Assembly (NCBI RefSeq): GCF_040954645.1
Contig: NC_092809.1
Coordinates: 129,011,914-129,075,913, forward strand
Direction: 5' to 3'
DNA: 64,000 bases
From: Diabrotica undecimpunctata
Lineage: Eukaryota; Arthropoda; Insecta; Coleoptera; Chrysomelidae
In this document: in pieces, positions 56,170 through 64,000 of the stretch
Layout: the number at the start of each line of letters is the position of its first letter
Numbering within the stretch: position 1 is the stretch's first letter
Translations under genes and position numbers: made by a program
The notes under the pieces: generated by a model
Seen by the model: the letters and a program-made list of their open reading frames with translations, nothing else
What the model was told of the DNA's origin: nothing
The model's database searches: none

Positions 56170-56555
56170 GCTTGAAAATATCGCAGCTTTACATTTGAAG
56201 GAAGGGAAAGAGATCTGGAATAAGTACAGGTGATCCAGAGATAAAAACATACAACATTGAGGGAATTTGAATTTGAAAGTATTTTGACAATTTTTCCAGG
56301 GAATATAAATTTGATTTATTGATTGAACGTAGTTAGTGGATATTTACTGCTATTGAATTATTTGATTTTATTTTCTTTACCAATCGTACATTTGATATTT
56401 ATTTTGAATTATTTGAATTTTACTGATTGCATATTTGATATTTGTCGTGAAAATTTAATACATTTGGGGAGAAATATTGTCGTGTTCTGAAACATATAGA
56501 GTGTTGTAAAATTTCACATTTGGCGGGGACAAAAACAGTAACGAAAAGAAACAAC

Positions 56556-58961
56556 ATGTCGACCACAAGGAGTCAAAGCAAAATGCAAGAAAGGAAGGAG
56601 GATAACAGGAAAGAGGAAACAATTATTGATGAAGGATCGGATAATGAAGGAAATGCTACAATAATGGAGGAAAGAAAAGAAACAGGGATGCTGGAAAAAT
56701 TATTAGCAATGATGCAAATACAGACACAAACAATAGAGAAAAACCAAATTGAAACATCAAAGAAAATTGATAGAAATCAACAAGAAACAAAACAGACAAT
56801 GGAAGAAAACCAACGGGAAACAAGGCTAGCAATAGAACAAAAATTAGAAGAAAATGATAGAAAAATGGAAAAGCGTTTTGACAAATATGAAAATGAGGTA
56901 AAAGTCTGTTTAGAAAAAGTCAGAGAAGAAACAGAGAGGAAACTAGAGATGCAGAGAGAAGAAATAGAAACTAAAATGAAAGATATTAAGACTGTACAGA
57001 AAAAAGAATTAGAACAGTTAGAAGAAAAATTTGAAATGGCGCTACAAGAAGACAGGAAGGAAATAGAAAGAAGATTAAAGCAAAATGAAAAACAAATGGC
57101 AGAAATTGAACTAAGAGGGGTAGAGAGAAAAGAAGTTATCATCCATGGAACAAGCGAGTCGAAAATACAATTTGGCGGGGATATTCGGAAAACACACCCA
57201 GTACCGTTTGTTAAAAATTTGAAAACCAAATTACAACATATTAGATATTTTGACGATTGCAAAGAAACAATTAGAAACCATTTGAAAGAAGGAGCAGCGT
57301 TATGGTATGAAAGCAAGGAAGATGAGTTTGAAAATTGGACAGATTTTGAAAATAAATTTCTCAACTATTTCTGGGGGAAAAATAAACAGAGAGAAATCAA
57401 CCAAGAGCTACAGAATGGAAAATATCACGAAAAAATGGGAATATCTGAAGAAAGATATGCTTTGCAGATATATAACAATTCAAAATATCTAGAATACAAA
57501 TATTCTACCGAACAGCTGGTAGAAATGATCAGCAGACATTTTGAGGAAACGTTGGAAGATCACGTGATTTTGAGAAACTATCAAGATATTGATAGTTTGT
57601 GCCAATTCCTTCAATTAAAAGAAGCGAAAAGAAAAGAAATGAGAAATAGAAGACAACATGACCAATATAATGGACCGGAAAGAAGGTATTCATCAAATTA
57701 TGACCAGAGAAACCGACATCCCAGATCAACAAACGAATATAGGCCGAGAAATTACAATAATTACAATAGACAACAAAATTACGATAACCGGAATGATACA
57801 CAAAATAGAACAAATGAAAATCACAACAGGAATAGAGATGAACAAAATTCTCCGAATAGGAATACGAACGAACAAAGGGACGATAGAAATAATCAGAGAT
57901 TCCAACGACAAAACCGAAGAGAGATGAATCATGTAGCAATAGGAAACGACAGACAAATTTCTAATTCTAATCTAATATTTTTAGATGCATTTATAAAACA
58001 TAAAGCGATTAAAATTGTGATTGATTCTAGATCGGAGATATCGCTAATCAATAAAAAACTAGTAAAAGAATTAAATTTGGATAGATTTGTGTATAAGATT
58101 CCTAGGGTTGATTTAGTGGGTGCAAACAATAAAAATTTGACGACAGTAAACGAAGGCTTGGGAGTACAGATAAGAGTGGGAAACAAATTCCATATTATGA
58201 AATGTGTGGTGATTGAAGATTTAAATCATGATATGATAGCGGGAATTGATGAATTGAGGAAAAAAGATATCACCATAAATTTTTCGGAAAATAAACTGGA
58301 AATCAGAGCAGAACCAGACAACACAGGAGAAGAAAAGCAAACAGATAGGAAAACAAATTCTGGAAGGATCAATGCACAGGAAAAACGCAAAGAAATCGAT
58401 ATGACTGTAGAGGATAAACCGAAAGTACAAGAACAAGATCTAACAGAAAAGAAAAAGAGAAGGAAGAAAAAGAAGACGAGTTCGAAAAGAAACCAGGAAA
58501 ATAAGATGGAGACCAGAGAAAAACAGGAAATAGAAGGTACAGAAGAATTGTTGGCAACCGACGATAAAACAGAATGGAAGCAGGAAGAAAAAGAAGGTAT
58601 CATCAGAGAAATGAAAGGAATAGAAACATGGTGCTCGGAATACCAAAGGGAATTAGAGGATAAAAAGAAAACAGAAGAAAAAATGGCACTGATGGACGAG
58701 AATCCAGAATTTTGTGAAGAAGTATTATGGACAGTGAACACATGTGAACAAAAGGTGGATGAAAGAAAAATAAATTGTGGAAAAAACATGGAGAAGGAAA
58801 TAGAGAAGATTTTAGGAAACCATGGAGATTTTGTTAATAAAGTAAATCAAGTGGTTAAAAATTATGAACTTTCTTTTAAGGGAAAATACTTGGAAAAATT
58901 TAAAACGAAAATATATCCAATCCCGTATAAAGACAGGCAGGCAATATACGGGGTATTTTAA
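56556..58961 (+). CDS. Gag-protease polyprotein of LTR retrotransposon
   Basis: 801-codon ORF from the first ATG (56556); the frame is open further upstream but without ATG. Residues ~20-210 are E/K/Q-rich and predicted coiled coil. A Gag domain follows (ALWYESKEDEFENW near 247-260, FLNYFWGKNK). Residues ~380-460 are N/R/Q-rich and take the place of a zinc knuckle. A retropepsin-like domain spans ~478-590: VIDSRSEISLI (Asp490), NEGLGVQIRVG, and MIAGIDELRKKDI. The active-site triad is DSR, not D-S/T-G. A K/E-rich linker follows, then YPIPYKDRQAI, which normally leads into RT, and a stop. RT, RNase H and integrase are absent. Confidence 0.88.
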   Translation: MSTTRSQSKMQERKEDNRKEETIIDEGSDNEGNATIMEERKETGMLEKLLAMMQIQTQTIEKNQIETSKKIDRNQQETKQTMEENQRETRLAIEQKLEENDRKMEKRFDKYENEVKVCLEKVREETERKLEMQREEIETKMKDIKTVQKKELEQLEEKFEMALQEDRKEIERRLKQNEKQMAEIELRGVERKEVIIHGTSESKIQFGGDIRKTHPVPFVKNLKTKLQHIRYFDDCKETIRNHLKEGAALWYESKEDEFENWTDFENKFLNYFWGKNKQREINQELQNGKYHEKMGISEERYALQIYNNSKYLEYKYSTEQLVEMISRHFEETLEDHVILRNYQDIDSLCQFLQLKEAKRKEMRNRRQHDQYNGPERRYSSNYDQRNRHPRSTNEYRPRNYNNYNRQQNYDNRNDTQNRTNENHNRNRDEQNSPNRNTNEQRDDRNNQRFQRQNRREMNHVAIGNDRQISNSNLIFLDAFIKHKAIKIVIDSRSEISLINKKLVKELNLDRFVYKIPRVDLVGANNKNLTTVNEGLGVQIRVGNKFHIMKCVVIEDLNHDMIAGIDELRKKDITINFSENKLEIRAEPDNTGEEKQTDRKTNSGRINAQEKRKEIDMTVEDKPKVQEQDLTEKKKRRKKKKTSSKRNQENKMETREKQEIEGTEELLATDDKTEWKQEEKEGIIREMKGIETWCSEYQRELEDKKKTEEKMALMDENPEFCEEVLWTVNTCEQKVDERKINCGKNMEKEIEKILGNHGDFVNKVNQVVKNYELSFKGKYLEKFKTKIYPIPYKDRQAIYGVF

Positions 58962-59074
58962 CATTCACGACATTTGTCAGTATCATAAGTAGATTTTAAT
59001 AACATAGTGAAGTAATTTGATCCTAGAAAACTTTTGTCATTTTTAAAATTTAACAAAGAGTTTTCGGCAGATCA

Positions 59075-59087
59075 AATGGCGGGGATT
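59075..59087 (+). promoter_or_regulatory. Polypurine tract region
   Basis: aatggcggggatt directly precedes the 3' LTR; the purine run GGCGGGGA would prime plus-strand DNA. Confidence 0.65.
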
Positions 59088-61310
<2,223 letters not shown>

Positions 61311-61419
61311 GATCATGGACGTGAAGTGGATTAGAGATTTCATGTCAGAGGATAGGTCGTATGAGAGGATTTGTTTGGAAGTATGTACGGGTTTGGTTTG
61401 TTTTGTGCCTTTTGGTTGG

Positions 61420-61900
61420 ATTCTTCGGTGTGGACACTTTTGTGAAAATGCCGGGTGGCCCCCATTACAGTTGGGATATTTAGGAATATCTATCTCGAGG
61501 CATGCAGTAAACATGTGTTATGTGTTGTTGTCCACAGAATGAACAGATAATTGATTCTTCGAGGCATTCGTTACTGAGGTGTCCGCTTTTGAACCGGAAC
61601 GGAATTGCTTGATCTTGTAATCTCGCATTTTAATCGTTCGCCCTCGATCTTAATACCGTATTACTACAGTGTACCATAATACAGAGTGTGTGGAAACTCT
61701 AATGAAAGAGGTGGGTTGATTTTGTAGAGCGAGCAATTATACGAACTATTTTGGTGAATGGGAATTTGTTTTCGGATAGATTATCCCCAAAGATTTTTTG
61801 AAATAGTTTTTTGTCGACGCCGGCAATGACTAAATGAAAGTTTTGCCATTGGTTCTGTGTGTCTGTAGTTTTTTTTTGTACAGTTGGCGACATTTTTTTA
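61420..61900 (-). pseudogene. Jockey-like LINE ORF1 (Gag-like) zinc-knuckle region
   Basis: Minus strand: NFHLVIAGVDKKLFQKIFG (61780-61840), FRFKSGHLSNECLE (61565-61610; knuckle with lost Cys), NTxHMFTACLE, then YPNCNGGHPAFSQKCPHRR (61425-61480; one Cys changed to Tyr). These resemble the row of CCHC knuckles in Jockey ORF1. It leads almost directly into RT at 61310, so endonuclease is missing between ORF1 and RT in this copy. Confidence 0.65.
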
Positions 61901-61949
61901 CGTTTTAAGGATGATTTGATTGGTTTCCATCTGGAATAGTCGTATCTAT

Positions 61950-62639
61950 TAAATTGTGTTTTGACTTTATTTTTTGACTGATTCTTCTCTTGCGTGTTTT
62001 TAATTTATTAGTTAAGCGATTGTAGAACGTTTTATCTGCTGGATTCCGACTTCGTTGCCATTTACCTCTTGCTTTTCTTTTTTGGGCAATGAGCTTTTTA
62101 ATTTCTAGTGGAATATTTATTCTATCCCCGAATTTATTTTTATCTGCATCGTTCCGTGTTGCTTCTTTTGCAGCGTTCTACAGTAATGTTATAAGATTAT
62201 TTGTAGCTGCTTCTATTTCTGGAGGGGTTTTTAGACTTACGTTTAATTTAATATTGTCATCCAGCATTTTTCGGTAAAGGTTTCAAGGTGTTCTATGTCC
62301 ATGCAGTTTTGGAGCAGGTTGTTTGATAATTACGCAGGTGCTAATTGTTGCAATAATTGATGAATGATCTGACGATAGGTCATAACTTGGAACTATGTCC
62401 ATAAAGGTGTTAGATATTCCTTATATAATGCAAAAATATAAGAGGTCTGGTCTTTTTTTGGGGTCCGTTGGCCAGTACATTGGTGTTTCTGTATATAAAT
62501 ATGAGTATTTATTTCGTTGCATAGAGCTCTCTTCTCTTTGTTGTTTTTAATCTTGATCCAAAGTTAGTGTGTTTACTATTAAAGTAACCAGCTGCGATAA
62601 ATTTTGAGTCTAGCATATTAAAGATGGATAAGAAATATG

Positions 62640-62698
<59 letters not shown>

Positions 62699-63130
62699 GC
62701 TTTGAGGGCAATATACTGCTGCAATTGTTATTTCGTAAGGTAATGAGCAAACTTTAATTACTGTAGCTTGGCTATAGTCTTTAACATAATTATGAAATGT
62801 TTAATTGATTGTTTGATTAAGATTGCTATACCTCCATTGGCAGTCTTGTCTGGGTGGTTAGTATGGTACGGGATATAATGCGGTATTTTAAAATACAATT
62901 TGTCTGTAAATTGGATCTCACTTATTAATAATATATCTATTGGATTTTGTCGTAGAAATATTATTATCTCGTTCTCATGATTCACAGGCCATTGGCGTTT
63001 CATTCAGCTATTTGTAGAAAGAATTTTATTTGCATACAAGTTTGCTTAGCATGTTTATTACATGCTGTTTTGTTGCAAGATTTAATTAAACATGGCATTG
63101 AATTCTTCTAAAATCTTTTAAAAACTACTA
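61950..63130 (-). pseudogene. Jockey-like LINE ORF1 end and endonuclease domain
   Basis: Minus strand: KILEEFNAMFN near 63085-63115 (ORF1 end), then MKRQWPVNHENEIIIFLRQN (63003), IDILLISEIQFTDK (62895-62940), HTNHPDKTANGGIAILI (62810-62860): the first half of an APE-type endonuclease. A (TA)n tract interrupts at 62641-62695, followed by KFIAAGYFNSKHTNFGSRL (62540-62605, the GDFNxKH motif with D changed to Y) and a decayed C-terminal half with a IKKLIAQKRKARGKW-type linker near 62060-62100. Confidence 0.75.
62641..62695. repeat. (TA)n microsatellite in endonuclease pseudogene
   Basis: 55 bases of TA inside the LINE endonuclease coding region. Confidence 0.97.
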
Positions 63131-63149
63131 AAAACTTTTTCGTATTGTT

Positions 63150-63420
63150 TTCACTAAAACACCTTCAAAAGTTGCATTTGGAGCTGCGGGTGAGAAATTG
63201 TTGGGTCTCTTCTAGCTACTTGGACAATGAAACGATTGTGGTGCGGCGTTATTACTTTGGACTTTGTCTTAGTCTATTCTTGATAGCTATCAGGAGGTTT
63301 TGACACAACTTCCTGTGTTACGCCTGCCACTGCAGTTATGTCCCTCTGATACATTCCTTGCTCCACAAGAACAATAATATTTCCCCTTTGCACATTCGTT
63401 AACCCCACATAAGGCATAAT
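63150..63420 (-). pseudogene. Tc1-like transposase N-terminal fragment
   Basis: Minus strand: GLTNVQRGNIIVLVEQGMYQRDI (63345-63410), a VTQEVVSK block, then NRFIVQVARRDPTISHPQLQ (63175-63240). The two blocks match the paired-like HTH and the basic second subdomain of Tc1 transposases. One stop between them; the catalytic domain is absent. Confidence 0.65.
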
Positions 63421-63890
63421 TTCGATTTTGAACGCAAAAGTTAGTTTATTTATTTTCGTTCAATTTACAACTGAAGCAAATATTCTATAACGAACTTAAC
63501 TGTGTTATGTGATTGTTTTATCAATTTGTTTATTTTCGCATATAATATCGCCCCCTTAGTGCAACAAGTAGATAACTCGAAATTTATGCATTTTGAGTTA
63601 TCCAGTTAAATCTGACCTATTTTTCATGCTCTTTTTAATGCAACAACTAAATATATATTATACGAGCAGTCAAAACATTTAAAGAGTGGCCAAAAATAGA
63701 TAACTTCCAAAATGTACTTTCTATTACTAGACATCTTTAGATATCTACTTGTAGCACTAACATTACTGAGTTACTCGTTGTCGCCTTCTTAATTGCTATT
63801 AGTTATCTAGTTGTGTACTTGAAGCAACACGTGTAATTTTGTGCTGCTAAATTCTTTCAACGAGGGTTTTTAAATAGTATTGATGCAAAA
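63421..63890. other. Unassigned AT-rich DNA with a small palindrome
   Basis: gataactcgaaa and ttttgagttatc (63570-63601) form an imperfect inverted pair. No known element recognised. Confidence 0.35.
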
Positions 63891-63951
63891 ATGACGTCAA
63901 GGGGAATGAAGATTTTGAAAATGCTTCGTAAACAATCCGAAAATGTTGAAG
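63891..63951 (+). other. Possible first coding exon (tentative)
   Basis: ATG at 63891 in a fair context (aaaaATGA) opens a 20-codon basic stretch, MTSRGMKILKMLRKQ..., which meets a strong donor, AAG|GTACGT, at 63952. No downstream exon is inside the window, so this may be the start of a host gene or of another element. Confidence 0.2.
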
Positions 63952-64000
63952 GTACGTCACAATTATTTTTAGATACAACTAAAATCAAATTTAATTTATA

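Noticed and set aside
57658..57927. Alternative 89-codon plus frame in the Gag N/R-rich region
   Set aside because: Overlaps the long Gag-protease ORF in another frame; low-complexity artefact.

Overview
The window looks like repeat-dense, AT-rich nuclear DNA from an insect. A beetle is my best guess, but only from the mix of element families. I found no convincing host gene, rRNA or tRNA. Nearly every recognisable coding stretch is a transposon protein, usually broken, and many elements sit inside other elements. Two very short exon-like starts (43352 and 63891) are the only possible traces of host or unknown genes.

Layout. 0-5 kb: LINE pieces, including one LINE inserted in another with an 11-bp target duplication, then an R1-like RT fragment. 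5.2-8.0 kb: a Penelope-like element (PLE; RT plus GIY-YIG nuclease) between ~605-bp inverted repeats and (TA)n tracts. 8-15 kb: LINE remnants and a hAT ruin, with another LINE-in-LINE nest. 15-16.7 kb: a second PLE copy split by a Jockey-type LINE. 17.5-21 kb: RNase H LINE, AAG-tailed LINE, piggyBac and RTE-like remnants. 21.6-25 kb: a pogo/Tigger transposase split by a 1.6-kb LINE and by a 161-bp insert carrying a hammerhead-ribozyme motif. 25-29 kb: LINE remnants and a PIN-like fragment. 30-32 kb: the best preserved DNA transposon, a 2018-bp Tc1/mariner-superfamily element with 290-bp TIRs and an intact 359-aa DD41D transposase. 32-37 kb: P-element-like pseudogene, then a LINE carrying a MULE. 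37-52.5 kb: Tc1, mariner, Tigger and several LINE fragments. 53.4-63 kb: Jockey-type remnants on the minus strand, interrupted by a 762-bp foldback element and by a recent 5.76-kb LTR retrotransposon with 1410-bp LTRs that encodes Gag-protease but no RT, RNase H or integrase.

Function. The elements do not form an operon-like system. The relationships are parasitic: intact proteins (the DD41D transposase, perhaps the PLE RT-nuclease) could act on copies elsewhere, while the RT-less LTR element must have moved with enzymes supplied in trans. The least expected signal is a set of hammerhead or hammerhead-like RNA motifs sharing one plan: short stem I, CTGATGA-type core, small stem II hairpin, GAAA, and a self-complementary stem III. 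Two keep an exact CTGATGA and GAAA with perfect stem I complementarity; one of these sits in a 161-bp insertion bounded by a 12-bp target duplication. That compact unit is my main candidate for an under-described element.
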